From assembly GCA_910574455.1 (NCBI GenBank), contig CAJSYZ010000007.1:1178001-1242000 (forward strand): 64,000 bases of DNA. Reading direction: 5' to 3'. The position numbers were made by a program, and so were the translations under genes. The notes below the pieces were generated by a model. It saw only the letters and a list, made by a program, of their open reading frames with translations. It was not told where the DNA came from and did not search any database. The stretch is from Trichaptum fuscoviolaceum (Eukaryota; Basidiomycota; Agaricomycetes; Hymenochaetales; Trichaptaceae). Below, one piece after another: positions 33,101 to 43,344 of the stretch. Numbering within the stretch: the stretch's first letter is position 1; each line of letters opens with the position of its first letter.

Positions 33101-33863
33101 ACTACAGGAGCTTCAGCAGGCACAGGAAGAGGCAAGAGCGGCTTTGGAAGTTGCGGCAGAGCGCATGAAGCAGCACTACGATCAGGCCAGGAACGAGGCC
33201 CCGCAGTACGCAGTCGGGGATAAAGTATGGCTTGAGGCGACAAACGTTCGGCGACCAGGAGCGCGCAAATTGTTACCGAAACGACTAGGGCCGTATAAGG
33301 TGAAGGCAAAGCTAAGTGACCTCACCTACGAACTCGAACTCCCCGCGTCGCTGAAGATTCATCCCGTATTTCACGTATCGCTGCTCTCGCCATACCACGA
33401 AGACGACATTCCCGGTCGAACGCAACCCCCGCCGCCCCCAGTCGAAGTAGAAGGAGATCTGGAGTACGAGGTGGAAGAGGTTCTGGATGCTAGACGGTTT
33501 AGACGGAGATTTGAATATTTGGTACGATGGAAGGGATATTCAAGCGCGGAAGATACATGGATTCCCGCAAAGGATATGGGTAATGCAAAGGCTAAAATTC
33601 GCAGTTTCTATCGAAAACACCCGGACGCCCCTCGAGAAGTCAACGCTATCGAGCTCTGTGACCTGAGCAAGATTCAAGCTTGGCGCCCCGGAGTTGCGCC
33701 TTTGGAGGGGGGTAATGTCGAGATCCCGGGCTCCTTTTCGCATTTCCCGCACTTTCCCGCCAAGGATCCCGACATGAGCAGACAATCCCGCGGGGAGAAT
33801 CCCGCCAGTGGATTCCCGGCGCGAAACCTCATTCCCGAATCGCACGATCCCATGCTCACGTGA
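30117..33863 (+). CDS. pol: Element 1 pol polyprotein with chromodomain
   Basis: An uninterrupted 1,248-codon frame from the protease active site onward. Protease: MLDSGASGTFI with IIMGIDWL. Reverse transcriptase: FFIKKKDGTLRMVVDYQRLN, FGLTNAPATFQ, YLDDLLIFSE. RNase H: VECDASDF and EIYDKELLAII. Integrase: zinc H-H and CDTC, SCDFITQLP (Asp), IISDQGPQF (Asp), and the Glu in QTERVNQELEQYL. Chromodomain: YEVEEVLDARR to YLVRWKGYSSAEDTWIP, expected to bind methylated histone H3. The true N-terminus lies upstream; FPVQVSDGKT (about 30069-30098) belongs to the protease but is reached only through a frame change. The last 49 codons run into the right LTR. Confidence 0.9.
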   Translation: MLDSGASGTFINSRYVSRHGLQTRDLVIPILLRNTDNSPNAIGRITKEVVLHVEMKGHLEQLTMAVADIGDDDIIMGIDWLRHHNPTIDWTNDVVDLNRCPPQCDNQQRLVPLPRLAIAEEVETPWGPDRTQAEWEAVPPGFRYSEKYWDQYHDAESYFVTTDDHFAYKIAASYTHSQAIAEKSAVKEGEKTFEELVPPEFREFADVFSKVESERLPLRKPYDHAIDLEPGKVPPYSKIYPLAPAERDALREFVDENLRKGYIRPSKSPAAAPVFFIKKKDGTLRMVVDYQRLNDITVKNRYPLPLTMELVDALQKAKVFTTLDLRWGYHNVRLKQGDEWKAAFRTQAGHFEPTVMTFGLTNAPATFQHMMNDIFKDLIGVYVIIYLDDLLIFSEDESQHEEHVREVLKRLRENDLFCKPEKCKFKQTSVEYLGMIISQGKVAMDPAKVQAVLDWPTPKKVKDIQAFLGFANFYRRFIRDFSHIVKPLTTLLKKDVRWAWTENQQFAFDYLKRMFTTAPVLMMPDMSRQFIVECDASDFATGAVLSQEGDDGLIHPVAFFSKSLNDAERNYEIYDKELLAIIRALDEWRHYLEGASHKLDIVSDHKNLLYFSESRTLTRRQARWSLFLTRFDFTIRHHPGRLGGKPDAMSRRVDLQPEGEDNTGRTLLTPEMFRLKAICRGMTQVHGDQALLRRIRKSDQYEDELVDAIELVKSKAPRVLTKELEDWSTEEGLILYQGKVYVPKDETIRRDVVKTYHDSLPAGHPGRWKTFEMVSRNYWWPGMSNFVERYVSGCDTCARTKNRSQRPVGLLQPNEIPQGPWQAISCDFITQLPRSEDYDAIFVVVDRLTKQAHFIPTTSDIDAPETAELFLQHVWKLHGTPRQIISDQGPQFVAQFMKALFSRLGIKGTTSTAYHPQTDGQTERVNQELEQYLRAFIDTRQENWAGLLPMAEFAHNTKAHAATRQSPFALVYGYNPEFTIAPSDGLSTVPAADARLQELQQAQEEARAALEVAAERMKQHYDQARNEAPQYAVGDKVWLEATNVRRPGARKLLPKRLGPYKVKAKLSDLTYELELPASLKIHPVFHVSLLSPYHEDDIPGRTQPPPPPVEVEGDLEYEVEEVLDARRFRRRFEYLVRWKGYSSAEDTWIPAKDMGNAKAKIRSFYRKHPDAPREVNAIELCDLSKIQAWRPGVAPLEGGNVEIPGSFSHFPHFPAKDPDMSRQSRGENPASGFPARNLIPESHDPMLT
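33703..33715 (+). other. Element 1 polypurine tract
   Basis: GGAGGGGGGTAA directly before the right LTR, the expected plus-strand primer. The same TTGGAGGGGGRTAA is found before the 3' LTR of element 2. Confidence 0.75.
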
Positions 33864-34533
33864 CTTATCCCGCACCACCGTCCCGGCAACCATGCACGCA
33901 TACACACACTCATTTACGACGACCCGCCACGGCACATGTACATTCACTTATCAACATACGCTCATTAGTCCGCTAGTACCTCAAGGTGACGACCTGCAAC
34001 AGTCTGGCATACCTAGTCGGGCTAGTCGCGGCCCCGGACCGGACGCTGACGTCCACGGACAGGCCGTAGCCATCTGGAGAGACGGGATAGACATGCCTAG
34101 CAGTGCGGTCGTAGCATGTATCGTTTGTAGTAGATAGGTGCGCATTGCGCAAGGACACTTAGCGTAGATTAACTATACAGTCTTTACGAAGTAGATAAAT
34201 AGCTGTAGGCATCGTAAGGAGCACCCCACTTTTGACCTCTTGTGGAGTGCTTCCTTAGGTGCGATCTCTCTCTTTTCTCCTGTGTAGTTAGTTGCGCAAT
34301 ACTTACTTGTGGAGTGCTTCCTTAGGGATCCGCTTACTTGACGTTCAAAGCAGTGAAGAGTCCTAGCTGGCCTTGAGAATCCCGCGACGCGCCTGGATAG
34401 AATCCCGCGCGTTTCCCGCCTGAATTCCCACGCTCGTTCCCAGTCGCGAATCCAGATTCCCGAACGCGGGTTCTTGTCGCGAATTCCAGTTTCCCGAAAC
34501 TGTTTCCCGCTACAATTCCCGACGGTCGTAACA
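33716..34533 (+). repeat. Element 1 right LTR
   Basis: Identical to the left LTR except for one C/T difference in a CpG that I could find. Its first 148 bases are translated as the end of pol. Confidence 0.92.
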
Positions 34534-34764
34534 GTGAACTTGGACCTCTGTTTTGAGATTTCAAGCTACCTTCATCTTCATGACATCTTGAAAGCGACAG
34601 CAAACACCATTGACAACCTCAGTCTACAATGATCATTCAACGAGAAGCAATTCAATAATAGATACAATCACGATGCTCCTGGCAACTTTTGAAGACAAGA
34701 GCATGCACTCAACAAATTTACTCAACAAGATAACACCGTTAGCACTATTCAAACGGGCCTCAGC

Positions 34765-35810
34765 CTACTCAATATCGAGCATTGGGAAGTGATGGATTAC
34801 TGTATCCGGTAAGGCCAAGGCATCTTGATTCAAGACGGAAGCAACAGCAAACGTGCTGTGCGCGTCGATTGCCGCATCTAATAGAGCAGATGCAAGTGAG
34901 AAGATGGTCAGCCTGAGTGACAACTTGAAAAGGATAACTTACAATGGACTTGAGCAGCCGACAGCTCAACTTCGGCCCAATTGCTCATCGTGACCAAGAC
35001 ATCTTTTTCGATGTTTGTCTGCAGGAGCCTGCCCGCCATCTCCTCCAGCTTTATAAACGGTTGCGGAAACTTGAACCAGAGACGGGGGTTCAGAAGCAGC
35101 TGGAGCCAAGTTGGCGTTCTTGGCCAGAAATCGGGGTAAACGAAGCGCGCCCAATCTGTCAAATCGACACAGGAGGATACGGGAATGTCAAATTTATTCC
35201 TGATGCGAGTCGCATCACCTGCCAATTAGTTCAGTTATGCCGCATAATGAGAGAAGAAATGGGATTGTCGTACCAGCGATTCCTGCTGACACTTTCCATA
35301 CAGTTTCATCACCTAATAATTGTTCCAATCTTGGGGGAAGAGCATTAAGTAGATGAGTCCGGAGGAGGAACACATGTTGCTGAACCGCGAGTTGGATGAG
35401 GTCCACGCGATATAGCTCTGGTGAGTTACTCGCCCATTCAATGTCGAGGGCAACGAAGCGTCGTTCCGGGGCATCCGGCAAGGAAGCATAGATGACGTCT
35501 ACGGCATTCTCCATCGTCGCGGTGGTCAGACATACTTCAGGAACAAGAGGTCCGAGTGTATAACTGCGAAGTTGAAGAAGAGGCGTTGGCGGAACCCCCA
35601 GGTAGTCGAGGAGATGTTGCATCTGTTTGTGAAGCTGGCAAAAAGTCAGTGCAGTGATTTTGAGAGGAAATAGAAAGTAAGCACGATTTTTTGCATCCTA
35701 GATATCCTCCTTTGTGTCCAAGGAAGTCTTCGCGCAATGCGTACTCGAAGCACAGCATGGTCAATCAATAGGAGCATGTGGAGCCCCAACAGAATGTGAT
35801 AAAAGTTCAT
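34765..35810 (-). CDS. Membrane-anchored DEDD 3'-5' exonuclease (WRN/RNase D-like)
   Basis: Starts MNFYHILLGLHMLLLIDHAV, a likely N-terminal membrane anchor followed by basic RVRIARRLPWTQRR. Exon 1 (35810-35685) joins exon 2 at 35634 in frame (KI to LHKQMQHLL). Exonuclease motifs: FVALDIEWAS (motif I, DxE), VWKVSAGIAGDATRIRNKF across an intron (motif II Asp), DLTDWARFVYPD, and SNWAEVELSAAQVH followed by AIDAHSTFAV (motif III Asp) after another intron. Ends FPMLDIE; about 300 residues. The family removes nucleotides from 3' ends of nucleic acids. The gene begins about 230 bp after the chromovirus and looks intact. The anchor exon is inferred from splice fit. Confidence 0.7.
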
Positions 35811-36488
35811 GGCGAAGGGTTGAATGGGTGGGTGGGTGGCGGGGAGGGGTAACACCCACTCCGAGTTCACATTTATACAAAGCTCTTGCACACATTTTTC
35901 TGATGCCTTATTCTTCTGGGAAAAGAAGAGAGGAATCTATCAGTGCATTGTACTATGGCTCGGATAAACCTCAAGCTGAACTGACAGGAGATAAGAAGGA
36001 TTTCTTCTAGATGACTCGATTATGAGACTTCTTTTCATTTTATGCACAAACAAACAAGAAAGTGAGTCAGGTTAACTCCGAAGAAGTCGGGAAGACATAG
36101 CTCACTACACAAGAAGCTGTTTCATCAGCTCTAGAAGGCAAAGCCACGAGTAAGCCGTCATACAATCAGTCATCCCTGGACACAACTCGAAACCGGAACC
36201 ATGCTGATATGGGAAATGGGATCAATGCACCCCAATCCGCTTTGAAAGAAGTAGATTGAATGAAGGCACGTTTCTTGACCTTAGAGCTGGGGGGATTGCG
36301 CTGTTGGCCGATAATCGACTTATTCTGCATATTGAAACCGAGCGATCTCCGTTTCGGCGGCAATGGTGGTGGCACAGAGGTGTTTGTCGTGGAATAGGAC
36401 ATGACTACTTGAACGATATCTAAGATGAAGTAATACTTTTTCCCGTTTGATGCATTCGCAATTTGCGTCGTGAGCTGCTTTGCCAACG
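35811..36488. other. Spacer between the exonuclease and BCS1-like pseudogene
   Basis: The minus-strand frame at 36166-36510 may hold the decayed C-terminus of the BCS1-like gene, but no motif confirms it. Nothing else is called. Confidence 0.35.
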
Positions 36489-37576
36489 TCAGGTAGACTG
36501 TTTGACGCACCTCTCATCAATGAGCTCGAGCTCAAGGTTGCGGTACTCGAGGCATCGGACGCAAATACCGACACCGGAATTTCCGAAATCGATCCAGAGG
36601 ATGGGGTGTGGTGGGGAGGCTGATCCCATCGAGCTCGCCTTCGCGTTTGGTGATCTCGGGCTTCTTGACGTCCGCGTACAGGAAGAAGTCGCAGAAGAGC
36701 GCTTGAGCCTGCCTAGGGCTTGCGCTTTTGAACTCGATCCAAACATCCATGCCACCGGGGTGCGAGAGCGCGGGGTCGAAACGCTCAAGATGGTTCGTCG
36801 CTGCGACGAGACGAGGAAGCGGCCAACAGCAGCGGCGACACCATCAAGTGCATTAAGAAGGCCAGAAAGAGAGAGCGTGTTCACGTCGGATAGAGTGTCA
36901 TATTTCTTGCTTTTCTTCTTCTTGCCAATTTCTTCATTGTCGTCATCATCGTCATCTTATCCTTGTTGTCGGACAACAAAGAGCTCTTCTTCTTACCACC
37001 AGGAACACAGGTTGAGGACCCGTCGCGCGAAGTTGAGCGAGTGAATGCAGCGTCAAGGTCCTCGAGAAGGACAATACACGGGGCAGGCACACGGCCCATA
37101 AGCGACACAACGTCACATCGTTCATCCAAAAAGCGGAACGTGAGATGGCGAGAATGTCGAGCATGAGCGCGCCAGCAAGGGCATGGATCAACGATGATCT
37201 GCCCAAGCCAGGGACACGATAGAGGAAATTGTCGCGACGAGAGTGGTTACCACGGTCAGCGCACCACTGATTCAGAAAGAGAGGTTAAACTTTCAGTCGA
37301 TGTGTGGCACTTTATGTACATACCTTCTCTGATTGCAAGAAGTCCCTTGTGTCGGCAAGGAGCATCTCTTAAATCCCCGCCATGAGCCATGGAATCAGCG
37401 AAATAGATATGAATTTGATGGTCGTCTGGTGAGGCAAACTGGAAGCCTTTGAGCTCCTCATCTCCGAATGACTTGTCTCTGAAAGAAGACTTGCCCGGCA
37501 AGATGGTGCGCGCTGTCGTCTCGAACTCGTAAGCGTGCTGGCATTCTAAGCGCTTCAACAACCATAGCATCAGCCA
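36489..37576 (-). pseudogene. BCS1-like AAA-ATPase, decayed, 3' part
   Basis: Fungal BCS1-like ATPases have a BCS1 N-terminal domain and one AAA module. Visible: DWLMLWLLKR and QHAYEFETTARTILPG at the 5' side, IHIYFADS, RVPGLGRSSLIHALAG (Walker A, with Arg in place of the catalytic Lys), APCIVLLEDLDAAFTRSTS (Walker B), NTLSLSGLLNALDGVAA, and LVAATNHLERFDPALSHPGGMDVWIEF, where both arginines of the usual RPGRMD are lost. Several frame changes are needed to follow these pieces. The reading breaks off exactly where element 2 inserted (37577-37581). The missing key residues suggest the ATPase was dead or dying before that insertion. Confidence 0.7.
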
Positions 37577-37581
37577 GTCAT

Positions 37582-38157
37582 TGTTACGACCTAGAGTGGT
37601 TCCTTCGCTTTTGAGACCCTGAATCGGACACAGACGACGATCGGACGCAATGAGCGGTGGTTCTCACTCTGAGAAGCACTTTACAAGTCAATTAAGCTAT
37701 TCTACACATCAGAGCTAAAGATAAACACATCACCTGAGAAGCACTTTACAAGAGGCCAAAAGTGGAGTGCTTCGCAGGGGGATCCGCGGTTTTGATGAAC
37801 AAAGGCAAAAACTATACAGTACCAAGCCACTGGACCCTGATCCGACTAAGTCCGACCTGTACCGCTGACGTAAGTCGGAGTTCGGGGTCCCGCTCTAGTC
37901 GGGGTCCCGCATCGGTAGAGCGGAGGTTCGAGTCGGAGTGGCGGAAGAAAGAAAGAAAGGAGAATTGTTTGCAGGGCGCTTGTCCTAGCGGCCTGCAAAC
38001 ATACAGGCAAGTAATCTATGCAAAAAGGAAGAGAATCGGAGTCAAAGAAAGTCCGGTTTCGGACCGGACATGTCGGGGATCCGACTCGGAGTGTGATCGT
38101 AAAAGAAAATAAAAGAAAAATAAAAGAAATAAAATAACCTGAGGCGGATTCCTGACA
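37582..38157 (-). repeat. Element 2 3' LTR
   Basis: Preceded on the minus strand by the purine tract TTGGAGGGGGATAA. One extra base compared with the 5' LTR (GGAGTGCTTC versus GGAGGCTTC). Confidence 0.92.
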
Positions 38158-38199
38158 TTATCCCCCTCCAAGGGCGCTCCTAAAGAGCGCGCGCGTTCG

Positions 38200-41100
38200 T
38201 TAGCGAATGGCGTCGGGGTACCGACGATAGAACTTTCGGATAACGGCGGGGGCATGCTCCATGTCCGCGGCATCGATCCATTGGTCTTCCTCGGGTCCAT
38301 AGCCTTTCCAGCGAACCAAATACTGCAGAGTCCGACCTCGACCGCTTCGGCGCAAATTAAGGACTTCGGATACTTCGTATTCAATGTCGCCGTCGACGTT
38401 TACGGGCTCTGGCGGTGTCTGGACGCGACCAGGAATAGTGTCCGGTGTATACTTCGTGAGAAGCGACACATGGAACACTGGGTGAATCCGCATAGTCGCA
38501 GGCAGCTGAAGTTCGTAATTCAAGAGTCCGATCTTCCGCAAAACCGTGTAAGGTCCGAGTCTCCGCGGATTCAGCTTGCGCGTGCCCGGTATTGCGATAT
38601 TCCGTGCGTCGAGCCATACCTTGTCTCCTGGTCGGATGTCCGGCGTGTCTGCATGTCCCTGGTCGTAGTACCGCTTCATCCGCTCCGCGGCAACTTCGAG
38701 AGCCGCGCGAGCGTCCTCCTGAGCCTTCTGAAGCAGGTCGAGTCGGTCGTCCGCTGCAGGTACCGTCGAAAGTCCGGCACTCGGTACAATGGTGAACTCG
38801 GGGTCGTATCCATACAGCAGTGCGAAGGGAGACACCTTGGTAGCGGAGTGCGCTTGCGTGTTGTGCGCAAACTCCGCCATGGGCAGTAACTCCGACCAAT
38901 TTTCCTGTCGGACGTCGGTGAACGCGCGGAGATACTGTTCCAACTCCTGGTTCACCCGCTCGGTCTGACCGTCCGTTTGCGGGTGGAAGGATGTCGATGT
39001 CGCGCCTTCGATCCCAAGTCAATGGAGTACCGCCTTCATAAACCGGGAGACAAACTGTGTACCCCGGTCCGAAATGACTTTGCGCGGTGTGCCATGGTGT
39101 TTCCAGACTTCGGACACAAACAAGTCGGCCGTCCGCGCGGAGTCAATATCCGAGGTCGTTGGTATGAAATGGGCCTGCTTGGTGAGTCGGTCTACAACCA
39201 CAAAGATGGCGTCGTATTCACCGGACTGTGGCAGCTGTGTGATGAAATCGCATGAAATGACCTGCCACGGTCCGTCTGGTACTTCGTTGGGCTGAAGCGG
39301 ACCAACCGGACGTTGCGGGATGTTCTTTGTCCGCATACAAGTGTCACAGCCCGACACGTACCGCTCGACGAAGGTAGACATACCAGGCCACCAGTAGTTC
39401 CGACTCACCAACTCGTAGGTCTTCCAACGACCCGGATGTCCGACCGGAAGCGAATCGTGGTGTAACTTGACGATATCGCGGCGGATCTCCTCGTCCTTCG
39501 GCACATAGACCTTACCCCGGTACAGCAGCAGCCCATCCTCCGTGTTCCACTCCTCCAGATCGTTTGCCAGCGCGCGCGGAGCCCCTTCCTTCACCTTCTC
39601 AATCGCCTCGACCAATTCCTCATCAAACCTCTCGGACTCCCGAATCCTCCGCAACAACTCCGTATCACCCTCGGCCCGGACCATCCCTCGTCGCATCGCC
39701 AACGTGTAGAAGCGGTTCGTGTCCAGCAGGACCTTGTTCGTATTGTCCGGTCCGTCAGGACGAAGATCTTCGCGCCTGGACAAGGCATCCGGCTTTCCAC
39801 CAAGTCGGCCGGGGCGGTGACGGATCAGAAAGTCAAAACGGCTAAGGAACAAGCTCCAGCGGGCCTGGCGTCTCGTAAGGTTTCGGGCTTCCGCGAAGAA
39901 GAGCAGGTTTCGGTGGTCCGACACAATATCAATTTTGTGCGGACTTCCTTCGAGATAGTGCCGCCACTCGTCCAAGGCTCGGACGATGGCTAGGAGCTCT
40001 TTGTCATGGATCTCATAGTTCCTCTCCGCATCGCCCAAGGACTTCGAATAGTAGGCCACTGGGTGAATGTCACCGTCTGGTCCGATCTGCGAAAGTACCG
40101 CTCCGGTCGCGAAGTCCGAAGCATCGCATTCGAGGATGAAGGGTTTCTCAAGGTCGGGCATTGCAAGGACCGGTGCCTCAGCAAACTTCTTCTTCAGACC
40201 ATCGAAGGACTCTTGCTGGCGGGTAGTCCAGCGCCACTGGACATCCTTCCGCAACAATTCGGTCATGGGAACCGCCAGCTTCGAGAAGTCCTTGATAAAA
40301 CGTCGGTAGAAGTTTGCGAACCCCAAGAAAGCCTGAATGTCCTTCACCTTCGCCGGAGTCGGCCAGTCGGCCACCGCTTCGACCTTCTTCGGATCCATCG
40401 AGATAATCCCAGAGCCAATGATCATGCCCAAGTACTCGATGGAGTCCTTGTGGAACTCGCACTTTTTGGGCTTACAGAACAGGTCATACTTTTCCAAACG
40501 TCGGAGTACCTCCTTAACGTGTTCCTCGTGCTCCGACTCGTTCTCCGAAAATATGCAGATGTCATCGAGGTAGATAATGACAATAACATCCAGCATGTCC
40601 TTGAAGAGCTCGTTCATCATCCGCTGAAACGTAGCAGGTGCGTTCGTAAGTCCGAAAGTCATAACGGTCGGTTCGAAGTGTCCTTCCTGAGTCCGAAAAG
40701 CGGCCTTCCACTCGTCGCCTTCCTTGATGCGGATATTGTTGTATCCGGCCCGCAAGTCGAGCTTGGTGAAAACGCGGGCCTTCTTCAAGGAATCGATGAG
40801 TTCGGTGGTCAGGGGAAGCGGGTACCGATTTTTGACGGTGATCTCGTTGAGTTTTCGGTAGTCGACAACCATCCGAAGCGATCCATCCTTCTTTTTGATG
40901 AAGAAGACCGGAGCAGCGGCGGGGGACTTCGACGGACGGATGTAGCCCTTGCGGAGGTTCTCCTCAATGAACTCCTTCAAGGCTGCACGTTCCGCCGGTG
41001 CCATCGGATAGATCTTGCTGTACGAAGGGGTCGATCCGGGCTCCAGGTCGATTGCATGGTCAAACGGCTTCCTTTCGGGCAACCGTTCGGCCTCTGACTT

Positions 41101-42003
41101 AGAAAACACCTTCGCAAACTCGCGGTACTGCGGGGGGACCATCTCCTCGAAGGACTTATCGCCCTCCTTCACTGCCGACTTCTCCGCAATCGCCTGCGAC
41201 CAGGTATACGAGGCCGCAACTTTATGCACAAAGTCCGGATCGTCCGCCACATAGAACTGCTCCGCATCATGGTAGATGTCCATGTACTTTTCGGAGTACC
41301 GAAATCCGGGGGGAATCTTCGCAAGGTCGTCAGAGTCATTGTCCGACTCATCTGAATCATCACCGACTTCCGCAACGCAGACTCTCGCATGGGGCTGCGG
41401 TCGCGGTCACATCTGTCGACTGTTCTTGCATCGCGCGGCCCGCAACTTGCGAACGGCGCGGGGTAGCGGTTGTCCGGCTTCTACGACTCTTGCCGCTTCG
41501 ACAGGGCGGCATTCGTTCGGACATCGCGTAAAGCTGATGGTCTCGTCGTTCCAATCAATCTCCGGGTTATGGTGGTGTAGCCAATCTATCCCAATGATCA
41601 ACGGATAGTCTCCGATGTTTGCCACTGTGGCATCGACTTCCTCTTTGTGTCCACCGATCTCCAGAGTGAGTCGGACTTGGTCTGTAATCGGACCACTCTG
41701 GTTCAGCGAATCGTCGGCGTTGTACACCTTGATCGGTCGGTCGAGAGGACGAGTACGTAGTCCGAACTTCCGCACCAACTTCTGGTTGATAATCACCGAA
41801 AATGCACCGCAGTCTAGCAGCGCTCTCATGCTCAAAATCTTTCGGCCGTCACTTATTCTCACTGGGACATGGATGAATCGACGCAAACTCTTGTGTATTA
41901 GCGAAGTACGATTGTACACAGAGGGATCGGATACATCATCATCTAACAGCGAAAATCGGTTCGGGGTCTTTGGCGGAACGACCGCGCGCCTAGACCCACT
42001 CAA
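38200..42003 (-). pseudogene. pol: Element 2 pol with two in-frame TGA codons
   Basis: A single frame throughout, broken by TGA at 41407-41409 (between protease and reverse transcriptase) and at 39019-39021 (in integrase after FMKAVLH). Protease: RALLDCGAFSVII, with Cys where element 1 has Ser in DSGA, and IIGIDWLHHHNPEI. Reverse transcriptase: FFIKKKDGSLRMVVDYRKLN, FGLTNAPATFQ, YLDDICIFSEN. RNase H: LECDASDF. Integrase: SCDFITQLP, VISDRGTQF, NQELEQYL. Chromodomain: YEVSEVLNLRR to YLVRWKGYGPEEDQWI, ending RRYPDAIR. At the integrase stop element 1 has CGA (Arg), so CGA to TGA is the likely event. Confidence 0.85.
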
Positions 42004-43280
42004 AAACCCTGACTCTTGAGAGCAGCTGCGACCGCTTTGGCGATCTCGTCAACGGTCGGAGTGCGAGCGGCGTTCACGGTCGGAGTCTCGTCGCGGACTT
42101 CCTCGAGGGTCGCAGTCGGTGTCTTGGAAGCGGCGGCGGGTGCAGAGGCGGCGGGCGGAGCGGTGGACGACGAGGCGGCGGTCTGTGAAGCCACCTTCGA
42201 TCGGCCATTCGATCTCTTGCTCCGCTGCGGACAGTCTCGAGCCAGGTGTCCATGCTCACCACACTGGAAGCAGAGTCCGCGGCGCATCATCTCTTCGGTG
42301 CTCAAGCGGTCGATGTCCATCGCGTCAGGGTCCCGAGTCGGTCCGCGCGAAGCGGAGTGGTGTGTCTGCGAGCGGGAGCCCCAGTTCGGACTCCAGTCGT
42401 TCTGCTTGAAGCCAGTCCGACGCGCACGCAAGTCCTCATCGTATTCGCAAAGCAGTCAGACCCACTGATCGAAGCTCTTGGTCTCCCGGATCTCCTTGCT
42501 TGCCAGATCGTAGCGGAACTGACTGCTGAGTCCGGTCTCGAACACCAACATCTTCCCTTCCATCCCCCAGTCCACCTCCGACTCCACCAGCAATGCACGA
42601 AACTTCGCCGCATACTCCGACACCGTGTCCTTGCCCTGGCGCAGTTTCATAAGCTCCTGTCCGGCGTGGCGCTTGATGTTCGGACGTCCGAACGCGGACT
42701 GGAGGGACGCCAGGAAGAGTTCCAAATCGGTCATGAGAGCGGGGACTTCGGTGCCCTCGAGGGCGGCGGTCGTGTGCGGACGAGCCCATTGTTCAGCGGG
42801 CCCGCGGAGTAGCGAAGCAGCCCATAGACAGGCCATCGTCGGACTGCCTACAAACTCCTGGGGGCGCATCCGGACATAAAGTCGGACCTTCTGCGACCAC
42901 TCCTCAAAGCTGATACTCTCCGTCTCCTTATCTTTCGGAGTACGCCCATAGAATGCGGGCGGGGCACCGACCTTCGGACCCTTGGGAGTGCGGGTCGCGC
43001 CTTCCTGCGCATTTCGGACAAACAGGTTCATGAAGTCGTGGAGGCGCTGGTTTTCGGCGGTCACCTCCTGCAGGTGTGACTGGAGAGGTCGGGTGGCATC
43101 ATTGATAGCCTGGAGGACGTCTGGGGGGAGGTCTCCGCCCTGCTGGGGCGGTGGTGCGGTCTGGGCGGGAGCAGCACCCGGAGTCGGAGTCGGAGCAGCG
43201 CCTGGCGCGGGCGCTGCTTGCGCGGGGTTGATCGGGTCGGTCATATCTTCGTCGGAGTCTTCTTGTCCGAATCTTCCCAT
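42000..43280 (-). pseudogene. gag: Element 2 gag with an in-frame TGA
   Basis: Starts MGRFGQEDSDEDMTDP with an Ala/Pro-rich N-terminus. The capsid-like part has FEEWSQKVRLYVRM, LLRGPAEQWARP and KLRQGKDTVSEYAAKF. A TGA (42456-42458) after SFDQWV interrupts it; the same frame continues LLCEYDEDLRARR and reaches the zinc knuckle CFQCGEHGHLARDC. It ends LKSQGF at a TGA (42000-42002), just after the heptamer GGGTTTT that would shift translation into pol. The internal TGA fits a CGA to TGA change; stop-codon read-through is the alternative. Confidence 0.8.
42003..42009 (-). promoter_or_regulatory. Canonical -1 ribosomal frameshift heptamer at the gag-pol border
   Basis: Minus strand G GGT TTT followed directly by the gag stop TGA. 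It fits X XXY YYZ in the gag frame. A -1 slip reads on as LSGSRRAVVPPKTP, the start of the pol frame. The frame relation (pol is -1 to gag) was checked codon by codon. Confidence 0.7.
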
Positions 43281-43331
43281 TCAGAGGGATCAAAAATCGG
43301 TCGGTGCAATCGCAGGGCGTCGAAAGAACAA

Positions 43332-43342
43332 ACTTTTGGCCT
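43332..43342 (-). other. Element 2 self-primer binding site
   Basis: Minus strand AGGCCAAAAGT, two bases (TT) from the LTR edge at 43345. It is exactly complementary to ACTTTTGGCCT in the LTR. Compared with element 1 both partners carry the matching change (C in the site, G in the primer). Confidence 0.8.
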
Positions 43343-43344
43343 AA

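Larger units (their letters stand above)
27827..34533 (+). mobile_element. Chromovirus (Ty3/gypsy) element 1, young and nearly intact
   Basis: Two 818-bp LTRs (27827-28644 and 33716-34533) start TGTCGAGATCC and end GGTCGTAACA. The insertion is flanked by a 5-bp direct repeat GTGAA (27822-27826 and 34534-34538). I saw one difference between the LTRs (ACGT versus ATGT). Order: LTR, self-primer binding site, gag with zinc knuckle, pol (protease, reverse transcriptase, RNase H, integrase, chromodomain), purine tract, LTR. The chromodomain and self-primer place it with Tf1/sushi-like chromoviruses. The only obvious defect is a one-base frame problem at 30068-30073 ahead of the protease. Confidence 0.93.

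Noticed and set aside
40006..41097. 363-codon open frame on the plus strand
   Set aside because: Exactly antisense to the reverse transcriptase part of element 2 pol; high GC and codon bias open the opposite strand.
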